This document shows, in pieces, positions 50,448 through 58,974 of a stretch of DNA of 64,000 nucleotides. The stretch lies in assembly GCF_001037495.1 (NCBI RefSeq), contig NZ_KQ089822.1, positions 2,871,938 to 2,935,937 on the forward strand, in the 5' to 3' direction. The stretch comes from Citrobacter sp. MGH106. GTDB lineage: Bacteria > Pseudomonadota > Gammaproteobacteria > Enterobacterales > Enterobacteriaceae. Numbering within the stretch: position 1 is the first letter of the stretch; every line of letters begins with the position of its first letter. The translations under genes were made by a program, and so were the position numbers. The notes beneath the pieces were generated by a model. That model saw nothing but the letters and a program-made list of their open reading frames with translations. It searched no databases and was not told where the DNA came from.

Positions 50448-51196
50448 TGGCAGAACTCAGCGACCAGGAGATGATGCGCTATAACCGGCAAATCATCCTG
50501 CGCGGCTTTGATTTTGAAGGTCAGGAAGCGCTTAAAGAGGCGCGGGTACTGGTCGTTGGTCTGGGAGGACTTGGTTGTGCTGCTACCCAGTACCTGGCGG
50601 GTGCGGGTATCGGGCATTTGACCCTGCTCGACTTTGATACCGTTTCAGTTTCTAACCTCCAGCGCCAGACGCTTCACAGCGATGCTACGGTAGGGATGCC
50701 AAAAGTAGAGTCTGCTCGAGACGCACTGGCGCGGATCAATCCACATATTACGATTACTCCAATCAATGCGCTGCTGGATGATGCCGCTATTCATACGCTA
50801 ATTGCTGAGCATGATCTGGTGCTGGATTGTACCGATAATGTCGCGGTGCGTAATCAGCTAAATGCCGCCTGTTTTGCCACTAAGATTCCACTTGTGTCCG
50901 GTGCGGCAATTCGCATGGAAGGGCAAATCAGCGTATTTACCTGGCAGGACGGAGAGGCCTGCTATCGCTGCCTGAGCCGACTGTTTGGCGAAAACGCCTT
51001 AACCTGTGTGGAAGCCGGGGTGATGTCTCCGCTAATTGGCGTGATCGGTTCATTGCAGGCAATGGAAGCAATTAAGTTACTGGCAAACTACGGTAAACCA
51101 GCGACAGGAAAGATCGTGATGTACGATGCAATGACCTGCCAGTTTCGCGAAATGAAGCTAATGCGTAACCCAGGCTGCGAGGTGTGCGGGCAGTAA
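50447..51196 (+). CDS. moeB: Molybdopterin-synthase adenylyltransferase MoeB
   Basis: MoeB adenylates the C-terminal glycine of MoaD so that it can be sulfurated. The 249 residues have the E1-like nucleotide motif GLGGLGCAA near residue 38 and DCTDNVAVR. Zinc-binding CxxC pairs are in ACYRCLS and GCEVCGQ. It is cotranscribed and coupled with moeA. In K-12 the next gene is fsaA; here an Rpn gene lies between. Confidence 0.97.
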   Translation: MAELSDQEMMRYNRQIILRGFDFEGQEALKEARVLVVGLGGLGCAATQYLAGAGIGHLTLLDFDTVSVSNLQRQTLHSDATVGMPKVESARDALARINPHITITPINALLDDAAIHTLIAEHDLVLDCTDNVAVRNQLNAACFATKIPLVSGAAIRMEGQISVFTWQDGEACYRCLSRLFGENALTCVEAGVMSPLIGVIGSLQAMEAIKLLANYGKPATGKIVMYDAMTCQFREMKLMRNPGCEVCGQ

Positions 51197-51201
51197 TATG
51201 T

Positions 51202-51231
51202 AGCCCCCGGTGACACACGCTCGCCGGGGCT
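51202..51231. terminator. Hairpin between moeB and the Rpn gene
   Basis: A GC-rich inverted repeat (AGCCCCCGG... / CGCCGGGGCT) lies 6 bases after moeB, between convergent genes. No T tract is present, so it may be a weak terminator. Confidence 0.45.
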
Positions 51232-51246
51232 GCATAAAGCCAGTGT

Positions 51247-52188
51247 TCAATGCCTCAGTGATTTAACATCATCCTCAGAAAGCCCGGTGATTCTGACGAT
51301 CAACTCCCGTGGAAGACCGTCTTCCAGCATTGAGCCAGCAATACGCAACGCTTCCTCACGGCGCCCTTCGGCTAAACCTTTTTCAAGACCACGTTGCATA
51401 CCTTCCCGCAGCCCTTTCCTTTGTCCCGCCCTGCGTATTTTTTCTACAATATTCATTGTACTCTCCTTGTATCCGGGTACCTGCTGCGCCAGTTTACGCA
51501 TAAATCGACTAAATCTCGGTTTGTGTCCGTGCTGGATAAGCAGGTAATTAAACAGCGCTTTTAGCTGGCTGTCATTAGTGGTTCCAGTAGTCAGGAGCGA
51601 GGCCACTTTGTCTGCCAGCCCCATCAGATCACGCCGACGAATATGTTTTTGCATCAGCTCCAGAAGCGCTACGCGTCGGTGCTGCATGATGTCATCATCC
51701 GGAACGACTGTGATATCCACTAATGGAAATGCCGACAGGTAAAGCTGATGTGCCAACGCCGGATTATCGAACTCATCCAGCCAGCACAACGAGAAAGGGT
51801 AAGGCGTGTCGATGCCGTGATAAAACAGCATCGGTACCACTAACGGTAACGTGTCATGCCCAGCGTCGAGATGGCTTTGCATTGCCGCTATCGCATAACG
51901 CATCAGGCGAAACGCCATATGAATATCGGGACTACTTTGATGTTCAATCACCACATAGATATAACCATCACCCTCACTGGTTTCCATCGACCAGAGCACA
52001 TCGGAATAATAGGCGCGCAAGTTTTCTTCGATGAAACTGGCGGGTTTCAGTTCTAATGTCGTGAGATCGCATAATGTACGTAACCTGGAGGGAAGATGAA
52101 TTTCAATAAAGTCGCGGGCAGTCTCCGGATACTTTAAAAATGTTTTAAATAGCGCATCGTGCGGTGTGGAAGTGGGCGATTTCTTCAT
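51247..52188 (-). CDS. Rpn family recombination-promoting nuclease/putative transposase
   Basis: This 313-residue protein of the RpnA/YhgA-like family (transposase_31, PD-(D/E)XK fold) starts [18 protein letters not shown]. Nuclease-core residues are visible as YYSDVLW and, after a strand, VVIEHQSS. The C-terminus has a charged, glycine-spaced stretch (about residues 260-285, RKGLREGM then [13 protein letters not shown]) that probably forms helical oligomerisation turns. Rpn proteins are mobile in enterobacteria and promote RecA-independent recombination; some act in phage defence. It separates moeB from fsaA and has no IS ends that I can see. Confidence 0.9.
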   Translation of the reverse strand: MKKSPTSTPHDALFKTFLKYPETARDFIEIHLPSRLRTLCDLTTLELKPASFIEENLRAYYSDVLWSMETSEGDGYIYVVIEHQSSPDIHMAFRLMRYAIAAMQSHLDAGHDTLPLVVPMLFYHGIDTPYPFSLCWLDEFDNPALAHQLYLSAFPLVDITVVPDDDIMQHRRVALLELMQKHIRRRDLMGLADKVASLLTTGTTNDSQLKALFNYLLIQHGHKPRFSRFMRKLAQQVPGYKESTMNIVEKIRRAGQRKGLREGMQRGLEKGLAEGRREEALRIAGSMLEDGLPRELIVRITGLSEDDVKSLRH

Positions 52189-52365
52189 GGTGGTCCGTCA
52201 CCTGATTCACATAATGACGCGACTGTACTCGCCATCATGACGGATAACACCCAGACTTTATCGGATATACGAACACAGTTCGGAGATAAACCGCCTCAAC
52301 TGTAACGGATTCATTTTTGCGGGATAGTGTACGCAGAAATGCCGGGCCAACCCGGCATATTCGGC

Positions 52366-53028
52366 TTAAAGAGATGTCCGACCAAACGCCCCCTGCCAGT
52401 CGTGCTCAAACTTGGCTACAGCGGCATCAACAGCTGGGGAACTTATCATCTGCTGAGCAACATCCAACGGCAGTGTGATGGCTTCGCAGCCGACCAGCAG
52501 GCAATCCAGCGCCTGACGTGGCGTTTTAAAGCTGGCAGCCAGAACTTTGGCGTGCGGAGCGTGCATTTTCAGTAAGTTCTGCAGATCGGCCACCATCTGA
52601 ATCCCATCGCCCCCCTGCGCATCCACGCGGTTAACATAAGGTGCAACGTATTCTGCTCCCGCCAGCGCAGCTAACAATCCCTGTGCCGCACCATATACTC
52701 CCGTGCCCAGCGTCGGGATCCCTTCTTCCTTCAGTAACTTAATCGCCGCCAGACCTTCTGCTGTGACCGGCACTTTCACCACGATATCAGGAATAATGGC
52801 CCGAAGTTTACGCGCATCGCTAACCATACCCTCAGCGGTCGTCGCCATTACCTGAGCAAACAGACGCCCCCGGCCTCCCATCGCGTCATACAAAGCCGGT
52901 AGTAACACCTCCAGCGTCTTCTTGCCTGCTGCCACAATGCTCGGGTTTGTGGTCACTCCTGCCAGCGGAAAAATACGCGCCAGGGCTTTCACCGCGTCAA
53001 TGTCAGACGTATCTAAATAGAGTTCCAT
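52366..53028 (-). CDS. fsaA: Fructose-6-phosphate aldolase FsaA
   Basis: FsaA is a transaldolase-family class I aldolase that splits fructose-6-phosphate into dihydroxyacetone and glyceraldehyde-3-phosphate. The 220 residues match E. coli, with Schiff-base Lys85 in DIVVKVPVT. It diverges from pflE; the 130-bp gap carries an FNR-like dyad and the shared TTTCATTCGAAA dyad. Confidence 0.96.
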   Translation of the reverse strand: MELYLDTSDIDAVKALARIFPLAGVTTNPSIVAAGKKTLEVLLPALYDAMGGRGRLFAQVMATTAEGMVSDARKLRAIIPDIVVKVPVTAEGLAAIKLLKEEGIPTLGTGVYGAAQGLLAALAGAEYVAPYVNRVDAQGGDGIQMVADLQNLLKMHAPHAKVLAASFKTPRQALDCLLVGCEAITLPLDVAQQMISSPAVDAAVAKFEHDWQGAFGRTSL

Positions 53029-53089
53029 AACCTTTCCTCAACGAATATTTGCCTGGATAAAAGGTAGCACGGCAAAACCTCGCAGTTAG

Positions 53090-53103
53090 TTGACGCACGT
53101 CAA
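53090..53103. promoter_or_regulatory. FNR-like dyad between fsaA and pflE
   Basis: TTGAC-N4-GTCAA is a perfect dyad with the 14-bp geometry of FNR sites (TTGAT-N4-ATCAA). It lies 62 bp from the fsaA start and 55 bp from the pflE start. Anaerobic control would suit the oxygen-sensitive glycyl radical enzyme PflF. FNR binding is inferred from the pattern. Confidence 0.5.
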
Positions 53104-53107
53104 TATA

Positions 53108-53123
53108 ACTTTCATTCGAAAGT
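53108..53123. promoter_or_regulatory. TTTCATTCGAAA dyad, copy 1 (fsaA/pflE)
   Basis: ACTTTC-ATTC-GAAAGT is a perfect 6-bp-arm dyad, 35 bp before pflE and 79 bp from fsaA. The same 12-bp core (TTTCATTCGAAA) occurs before ybiV and, in reverse orientation, before ybiU. It is a candidate operator for an unidentified common regulator. Confidence 0.5.
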
Positions 53124-53158
53124 AATTTAATCTTTATATGAAAGAAAAGAGGCCGCTT

Positions 53159-54058
53159 ATGATTTTCAATATTCAGCGCTATTCCACTCACGATGGTCCC
53201 GGTATCCGTACCGTAGTGTTCCTTAAAGGATGCTCCCTGGGCTGTCGCTGGTGCCAGAATCCAGAGAGTCGCGCCCGTACACAGGATCTGTTATACGACG
53301 CGCGTCTGTGCCTGGACGGCTGCGACCTGTGTGCTCAGGCCGCACCCGCGGTGATTGAACGTGCGCTGAACGGACTGTTAATCCATCGCGAAAAACTAAG
53401 TGATGAAGCGATCACTGCACTGACCCACTGCTGCCCAACTCAGGCACTGACCGTTTGCGGCGAAGTCAAAAGTGTGGAAGAAATCATGTCCACCGTGCTG
53501 CGCGATAAACCGTTTTACGATCGCAGCGGTGGCGGGATAACGCTTTCCGGCGGCGAACCGTTTATGCAGCCGGAACTGGCAGCAGAATTATTGAAAGCCA
53601 GCCACGACGCAGGTATTCACACGGCAGTCGAAACCTGTCTGCATGTACCCTGGAAGTATATTGAACCTTCATTACCAGACATCGATCTGTTTCTTGCCGA
53701 TCTAAAACATGTGGCCGATGCGCCGTTTAAACAGTGGACCGATGGTAGCGCCGCACGCGTACTGGAAAATCTGAAAAAACTGGCCGCGGCCGGTAAAAAA
53801 ATGATTATCCGCGTGCCGTTAATTCAGGGATTCAACGCTGACGAAGCAGCCATCAAAGCCATTACCGATTTTGCCGCCGATGAACTTCACGTCGGTGAGA
53901 TTCATTTTTTGCCCTACCACACCCTGGGCATCAACAAATACCACTTACTCAGTCAACCCTACAACGCCCCGGATAAACCGCTTGATGCGCCTGCATTGCT
54001 TGAATTTGCCGAGCAGTATGCCTGCCATAAAGGTTTAACCGCGACCCTACGAGGATAA
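53159..54058 (+). CDS. pflE: Glycyl-radical enzyme activating protein PflE (YbiY)
   Basis: PflE is a radical-SAM activase that would place the glycyl radical on the PflF partner under anaerobic conditions. From [13 protein letters not shown] (53159, with AAGAGG upstream) it has 299 residues; an in-frame ATG seven codons earlier has no ribosome-binding site. The SAM cluster is Cys25-x3-Cys29-x2-Cys32. An inserted Cys-rich ferredoxin-like part (CDLCAQ, CCPTQAL) typical of this subclass follows. pflF begins 5 bp after its stop. Confidence 0.94.
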   Translation: MIFNIQRYSTHDGPGIRTVVFLKGCSLGCRWCQNPESRARTQDLLYDARLCLDGCDLCAQAAPAVIERALNGLLIHREKLSDEAITALTHCCPTQALTVCGEVKSVEEIMSTVLRDKPFYDRSGGGITLSGGEPFMQPELAAELLKASHDAGIHTAVETCLHVPWKYIEPSLPDIDLFLADLKHVADAPFKQWTDGSAARVLENLKKLAAAGKKMIIRVPLIQGFNADEAAIKAITDFAADELHVGEIHFLPYHTLGINKYHLLSQPYNAPDKPLDAPALLEFAEQYACHKGLTATLRG

Positions 54059-54063
54059 CCGCC

Positions 54064-56496
54064 ATGACCACACTGAAACTGGATATACTCAGCGATCGTA
54101 TCAAAGCGCACAAAACGGCCCTGATCCACATCGTGAAACCGCCAGTCTGTACTGAGCGCGCCCAACACTACACCGAGATGTATCAGCAACATCTGGATAA
54201 GCCTGTCCCGGTTCGGCGCGCGCTGGCACTAGCGCATCATCTGGCGGAACGAACAATCTGGATCAAGCATGACGAGCTGATTATAGGTAACCAGGCAAGC
54301 GAAGTGCGCGCCGCGCCTATCTTCCCGGAATATACCGTTTCCTGGATTGAAAAAGAGATCGACGACCTGGCGGATCGCCCGGGCGCAGGCTTTGCGGTTA
54401 GCGAAGAAAACAAGCGGGTACTGCATGAAATTTGCCCGTGGTGGCGTGGTCAGACCGTGCAGGATCGCTGCTACGGTATGTTCACCGACGAACAAAAAGG
54501 TTTGCTGGAAACCGGTATTATCAAAGCCGAAGGCAACATGACCTCTGGTGATGCGCATCTGGCGGTAAACTTCCCGCTGGTGCTGGAAAAAGGTCTTGAT
54601 GGTCTGCGCCACAAAGTCGACGAGCGTCGTGCCCGCATTAACCTCACCTGCCTGGAAGACCTGCATGGCGATCAGTTCCTGAAAGCCATTGATATCGTCC
54701 TCGATGCGGTGAGTCTGCACATTGAGCGTTTTGCCGACCTGGCGCGTGAAATGGCGGCCACAGAGACCCGCGAAAGTCGCCGCGATGAACTGCTGGCAAT
54801 AGCGGAAAACTGCGATGTTATTGCCCACCAGCCACCGCAGACCTTCTGGCAAGCGCTGCAATTGTGCTACTTCATCCAGTTGATTCTGCAAATTGAATCA
54901 AACGGTCACTCGGTATCGTTTGGTCGCATGGACCAGTATCTCTATCCGTTCTATCGTCGTGACGTGGAGCTGAACCAGTCACTGGATCGTGAGCATGCCA
55001 TTGAACTGCTGCACAGCTGCTGGCTGAAACTGCTGGAAGTGAACAAAATCCGCTCCGGATCCCACTCAAAAGCGTCAGCAGGCAGCCCGTTATATCAAAA
55101 CGTTACCATTGGCGGGCAAAATCTGCTTAACGGTCAACCAACAGATGCGGTCAATCCGCTCTCTTATGCCATTCTGGAATCTTGCGGTCGTCTTCGTTCA
55201 ACTCAGCCAAACCTCAGCGTGCGCTATCACGCGGGAATGAGTAACGATTTCCTTGATGCCTGCGTACAGGTAATTCGCTGCGGTTTCGGGATGCCGGCCT
55301 TTAACAATGATGAAATCGTCATCCCGGAATTCATTAAGCTCGGTATTGAACCTCAGGACGCTTACGACTATGCGGCGATTGGCTGCATCGAAACCGCCGT
55401 TGGCGGTAAGTGGGGCTACCGCTGCACCGGAATGAGCTTTATCAACTTTGCCCGCGTAATGCTGGCTGCACTGGAAGGTGGTCGTGATGCCACCAGCGGG
55501 AAAGTGTTCCTGCCACAGGAAAAAGCACTCTCCGCGGGTAACTTCGATAATTTCGACGAAGTAATGGCTGCCTGGGATACGCAGATCCGCTATTACACAC
55601 GTAAATCCATCGAGATTGAGTACGTAGTCGATACCATGCTGGAGGAAAATGTCCATGACATTCTCTGCTCCGCACTGGTAGACGATTGTATTGAGCGTGC
55701 AAAAAGCATTAAGCAAGGCGGCGCAAAGTATGACTGGGTATCTGGCTTGCAGGTCGGTATTGCTAACCTCGGCAACAGTCTGGCGGCAGTGAAAAAGTTA
55801 GTCTTCGAACAGGGGGTTATTGGTCAGCAACAGCTGGCTGCCGCACTGGAAGATGACTTTGACGGTCTGACTCATGAGCAGTTACGCCAGCGTCTGATCA
55901 ACGGTGCGCCAAAATACGGTAATGATGATGACAGCGTCGATACTCTGTTGGCCCGCGCTTATCAGACCTATATCGACGAACTGAAACAGTACCATAACCC
56001 ACGTTACGGCCGTGGCCCGGTTGGTGGCAATTACTATGCCGGTACCTCTTCCATCTCCGCAAACGTGCCGTTTGGTGCAGCAACTATGGCGACGCCGGAT
56101 GGCCGTAAAGCCCATACTCCGCTGGCGGAAGGCGCGAGCCCGGCCTCCGGCACCGATCATCTCGGTCCGACTGCGGTTATTGGTTCGGTTGGCAAGTTGC
56201 CTACCGGCTCGATTCTCGGCGGCGTACTGCTCAATCAGAAACTGAATCCAGCGACGCTGGAGAATGAGTCTGATAAGCAGAAACTAATGATCCTGCTGCG
56301 CACCTTCTTTGAAGAGCACAAAGGCTGGCATATTCAGTACAACATCGTTTCCCGTGAAACGCTGCTGGAAGCCAAAAAACATCCGGATCAGTATCGTGAC
56401 CTGGTGGTGCGTGTCGCTGGCTACTCCGCCTTCTTCACCGCCCTGTCTCCGGATGCGCAGGACGATATCATCGCCCGTACGGAACATATGCTGTAG
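54064..56496 (+). CDS. pflF: Glycyl radical enzyme PflF (YbiW)
   Basis: PflF is a pyruvate formate-lyase-like glycyl radical enzyme whose true substrate is unknown. It resembles the glycerol/diol dehydratase and CutC branch more than PflB. The 810 residues match E. coli. Active-site Cys441 is in AIGCIETAVGG, and the radical glycine Gly786 is in RVAGYSAFF near the C-terminus. It forms an operon with its activase pflE. The divergent fsaA and downstream phosphatase ybiV hint at a role in three- to six-carbon sugar-phosphate or polyol breakdown, which is inference. Confidence 0.95.
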   Translation: MTTLKLDILSDRIKAHKTALIHIVKPPVCTERAQHYTEMYQQHLDKPVPVRRALALAHHLAERTIWIKHDELIIGNQASEVRAAPIFPEYTVSWIEKEIDDLADRPGAGFAVSEENKRVLHEICPWWRGQTVQDRCYGMFTDEQKGLLETGIIKAEGNMTSGDAHLAVNFPLVLEKGLDGLRHKVDERRARINLTCLEDLHGDQFLKAIDIVLDAVSLHIERFADLAREMAATETRESRRDELLAIAENCDVIAHQPPQTFWQALQLCYFIQLILQIESNGHSVSFGRMDQYLYPFYRRDVELNQSLDREHAIELLHSCWLKLLEVNKIRSGSHSKASAGSPLYQNVTIGGQNLLNGQPTDAVNPLSYAILESCGRLRSTQPNLSVRYHAGMSNDFLDACVQVIRCGFGMPAFNNDEIVIPEFIKLGIEPQDAYDYAAIGCIETAVGGKWGYRCTGMSFINFARVMLAALEGGRDATSGKVFLPQEKALSAGNFDNFDEVMAAWDTQIRYYTRKSIEIEYVVDTMLEENVHDILCSALVDDCIERAKSIKQGGAKYDWVSGLQVGIANLGNSLAAVKKLVFEQGVIGQQQLAAALEDDFDGLTHEQLRQRLINGAPKYGNDDDSVDTLLARAYQTYIDELKQYHNPRYGRGPVGGNYYAGTSSISANVPFGAATMATPDGRKAHTPLAEGASPASGTDHLGPTAVIGSVGKLPTGSILGGVLLNQKLNPATLENESDKQKLMILLRTFFEEHKGWHIQYNIVSRETLLEAKKHPDQYRDLVVRVAGYSAFFTALSPDAQDDIIARTEHML

Positions 56497-56534
56497 CACC
56501 ACTCGGATAACTACCGTGTTTATCCAGTCTTGAA

Positions 56535-56660
56535 CCATTCCCCAATGGATTTCAAGTTGCAGGAACGCGGCAAGGCGGTACGTCTCCAGCCGCTTACATC
56601 AGTAAGCGACTGGGGCGAACCACCACTGCCAACGCACCTGTGGCGTGAAAGACGATGTGG
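56535..56660. repeat. Intergenic repeat-like segment after pflF
   Basis: The segment from CAATGGATTTCAAGTTGCAGG onward resembles a dispersed intergenic sequence I recall from E. coli and relatives. At its centre is a stem CCAG-C-CGCTTAC / GTAAGCG-A-CTGG (56586-56613, loop ATCA, one mismatch). I cannot name the repeat family with certainty. It lacks a T tract and may act as a 3' hairpin for pflF. Confidence 0.45.
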
Positions 56661-56664
56661 AAGC

Positions 56665-56676
56665 TTTCATTCGAAA
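56665..56676. promoter_or_regulatory. TTTCATTCGAAA dyad, copy 2 (ybiV)
   Basis: An exact TTTC-ATTC-GAAA core lies 68 bp upstream of the ybiV start, identical to the 12-bp core at 53110-53121. It is a candidate operator shared with fsaA/pflE and ybiU. Confidence 0.5.
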
Positions 56677-56744
56677 TTAAATTTGTGCTGTAGGTCACAT
56701 TGTTATTAGAATGTTGCTGGTTGCAGTGAAAGCCAGGAGCATTT

Positions 56745-57560
56745 ATGACCATCAAAGTTATCGTCACCGATATGGACGGAACTTTTCTCGACGACGCCAA
56801 GCAATACGATCGTGAACGATTTATGGCGCAGTATCAGCAATTGAAAAAACAAGGCATTGAATTTGTTGTCGCCAGCGGTAACCAGTATTACCAGCTCATT
56901 TCCTTTTTCCCGGAACTCAAAGATGAGATCTCTTTTGTCGCAGAGAACGGTGCGCTGGTGTATGAGCATGGTAAACAGCTGTTTCACGGCGAGCTTACCC
57001 GCCATGAATCCCGTATCGTCATTGGCGAGCTCCTAAAAGATAAACAGCTCAACTTCGTAGCCTGCGGTCTGCAAAGCGCCTACGTCAGTGAAAATGCGCC
57101 GGACGCCTTTGTCTCCCTGATGTCGAAACACTATCACCGGCTGAAACCGGTAAAAGATTATCAGGATATCGATGATGTGCTGTTTAAGTTCTCACTAAAT
57201 CTGCCCGATCAGCAAATCCCGTTGGTAATTGACCATCTGCATACCTCGCTGGACGGCATTATGAAGCCCGTCACCAGCGGCTTTGGCTTTATTGACCTGA
57301 TTATTCCAGGTTTGCACAAAGCGAATGGTATCAGCCGCCTGCTAAAACGCTGGAACCTGTCTCCGCAGAACGTGGTAGCAATTGGCGACAGCGGCAACGA
57401 TGCAGAAATGCTGAAAATGGCACGCTACTCTTTCGCCATGGCAAACGCAGCCGAGAGCATCAAATCCATTGCCCGTTATCAGACCAGTGATAACAACCAT
57501 CAGGGTGCTCTGAACGTGATTCAGGCCGTGCTGGATAACACCTCCCCCTTTAACGCCTGA
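56745..57560 (+). CDS. ybiV: Sugar phosphatase YbiV (SupH)
   Basis: YbiV is a Cof-type HAD phosphatase that in E. coli hydrolyses sugar phosphates, including ribose-5-phosphate and flavin precursors. The 271 residues have DMDGTF (nucleophile Asp9, acid Asp11), VASGN, and [14 protein letters not shown] (about 210-223). It is paralogous to ybjI at 29179. AGGAGCATTT precedes the ATG. A terminator follows. Confidence 0.95.
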   Translation: MTIKVIVTDMDGTFLDDAKQYDRERFMAQYQQLKKQGIEFVVASGNQYYQLISFFPELKDEISFVAENGALVYEHGKQLFHGELTRHESRIVIGELLKDKQLNFVACGLQSAYVSENAPDAFVSLMSKHYHRLKPVKDYQDIDDVLFKFSLNLPDQQIPLVIDHLHTSLDGIMKPVTSGFGFIDLIIPGLHKANGISRLLKRWNLSPQNVVAIGDSGNDAEMLKMARYSFAMANAAESIKSIARYQTSDNNHQGALNVIQAVLDNTSPFNA

Positions 57561-57569
57561 GCCTGTCTA

Positions 57570-57592
57570 CCGGAGTACTCCACTCCGGTTTT
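57570..57592 (+). terminator. ybiV terminator
   Basis: A perfect 7-bp stem (CCGGAGT / ACTCCGG) with a 5-base loop is followed by TTTT and a pyrimidine-rich stretch, just after the ybiV stop. Confidence 0.8.
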
Positions 57593-57682
57593 CTCTCTTT
57601 TTGCATTCTGCGCCCCTCATCAAATTATTAAACTTGCATTAACTTATTTATAACTTATATTGTCATATGTAAGTTACATTAG

Positions 57683-57694
57683 TTTCGAATGAAG
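57683..57694. promoter_or_regulatory. TTTCATTCGAAA dyad, copy 3, reverse orientation (ybiU)
   Basis: TTTCGAATGAAG is the reverse complement of CTTCATTCGAAA, matching 11 of 12 bases of the motif before ybiV and pflE. It lies 17 bp before the ybiU start, where a bound protein would block initiation. Confidence 0.45.
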
Positions 57695-57711
57695 ATTTAT
57701 GTGAGGTGGTT

Positions 57712-58974
57712 ATGGCTTTTACTTTTACCAGCGACACATTGCCTGCTGATCATAAAGCAGCAATCCGTCAGATGAAGCAGGAACTGCGGGCGCAACTTGG
57801 TGATGTCCAACAGATCTTCAATCAGCTTAGCGATACCATTGCCACGAGGGTGGCAGAGATCAACGCCCTCAAAGCGCAGGGTGATGCCGTCTGGCCGATG
57901 CTCTCTTATGCCGATATCAAAGCGGGTACTGTCACATCAGAACAGCGTGAGCTGATTAAACGTCGCGGATGCGCGGTTATCAAAGGCCATTTCCCCCGCG
58001 AACAGGCTCTCGGCTGGGATCAGTCAATGTTGGACTATCTGGACCGCAACCGCTTTGATGAGGTCTACAAAGGACCGGGAGACAATTTCTTCGGTACCCT
58101 GAGTGCATCACGTCCTGAGATCTATCCGATTTACTGGTCACAGGCGCAAATGCAGGCCCGCCAGAGCGAGGAGATGGCTAATGCGCAGTCGCTTCTCAAC
58201 CGGCTGTGGACGTTTGAAAGCGAGGGTAAACAGTGGTTTAACCCGGACGTCAGCGTCATCTATCCGGACCGTATTCGCCGCCGCCCACCGGGAACCACCT
58301 CTAAAGGCCTTGGAGCACATACTGACTCAGGTGCACTGGAACGCTGGCTGCTTCCGGCCTATCAGCGCGTTTTCGCCAACGTCTTTAATGGCAATCTGGC
58401 GAAATACGATCCGTGGCATGCGGCGCACCGCACTGAAGTCGAAGAGTACACGGTGGATAACACGACCAAATGTTCGGTGTTTCGTACATTCCAGGGCTGG
58501 ACAGCGTTGTCCGATATGCTGCCAGGCCAGGGGCTGTTGCACGTAGTGCCTGTTCCTGAAGCCATGGCCTATATCCTGTTGCGGCCACTTCTGGATGATG
58601 TCCCGGAAGATGAACTGTGCGGCGTAGCCCCAGGAAGAGTGCTGCCAGTTTCAGAACAATGGCATCCGCTGCTGATCGAAGCGCTAACCAGCATTCCACA
58701 ACTGGAGGCCGGAGATTCCGTCTGGTGGCATTGCGATGTGATCCACTCCGTAGCCCCTGTAGAAAATCAACAGGGCTGGGGTAATGTGATGTACATTCCC
58801 GCCGCACCGATGTGCGAGAAAAATCTCGCCTACGCCCATAAGGTGAAGGCGGCACTGGAAAAAGGCGCATCACCGGGCGATTTTCCGCGTGAAGATTATG
58901 AAACCGACTGGGAAGGACGCTTTAGGCTGGAGGATTTGAATATCCACGGCAAACGCGCACTGGGAATGATTTAA
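57712..58974 (+). CDS. ybiU: DUF1479 family putative 2-oxoglutarate/Fe(II) oxygenase YbiU
   Basis: YbiU belongs to DUF1479, with a double-stranded beta-helix fold resembling Fe(II)/2-oxoglutarate oxygenases. The 420 residues start MAFTFTSDTLPADH, with GAGGTGG before the ATG at 57712. A candidate metal triad is His and Asp in GAHTDSGALERW and the distal His in HCDVIHSVAPV. The substrate is unknown. It is convergent with the lacI-type gene, whose 3' end overlaps its stop by 4 bases. Confidence 0.92.
   Translation: MAFTFTSDTLPADHKAAIRQMKQELRAQLGDVQQIFNQLSDTIATRVAEINALKAQGDAVWPMLSYADIKAGTVTSEQRELIKRRGCAVIKGHFPREQALGWDQSMLDYLDRNRFDEVYKGPGDNFFGTLSASRPEIYPIYWSQAQMQARQSEEMANAQSLLNRLWTFESEGKQWFNPDVSVIYPDRIRRRPPGTTSKGLGAHTDSGALERWLLPAYQRVFANVFNGNLAKYDPWHAAHRTEVEEYTVDNTTKCSVFRTFQGWTALSDMLPGQGLLHVVPVPEAMAYILLRPLLDDVPEDELCGVAPGRVLPVSEQWHPLLIEALTSIPQLEAGDSVWWHCDVIHSVAPVENQQGWGNVMYIPAAPMCEKNLAYAHKVKAALEKGASPGDFPREDYETDWEGRFRLEDLNIHGKRALGMI

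Noticed and set aside
51247-52188. Insertion sequence around the Rpn (putative transposase) gene
   Set aside because: I see no terminal inverted repeats or target duplication; Rpn proteins are usually single genes rather than IS transposases.
54229-54891. 220-codon minus-strand ORF inside pflF
   Set aside because: It is fully antisense to a conserved gene and has no recognisable domain.
58385-58873. 162-codon minus-strand ORF in ybiU
   Set aside because: It is antisense to the conserved YbiU coding sequence and is low-complexity, without homology that I recognise.
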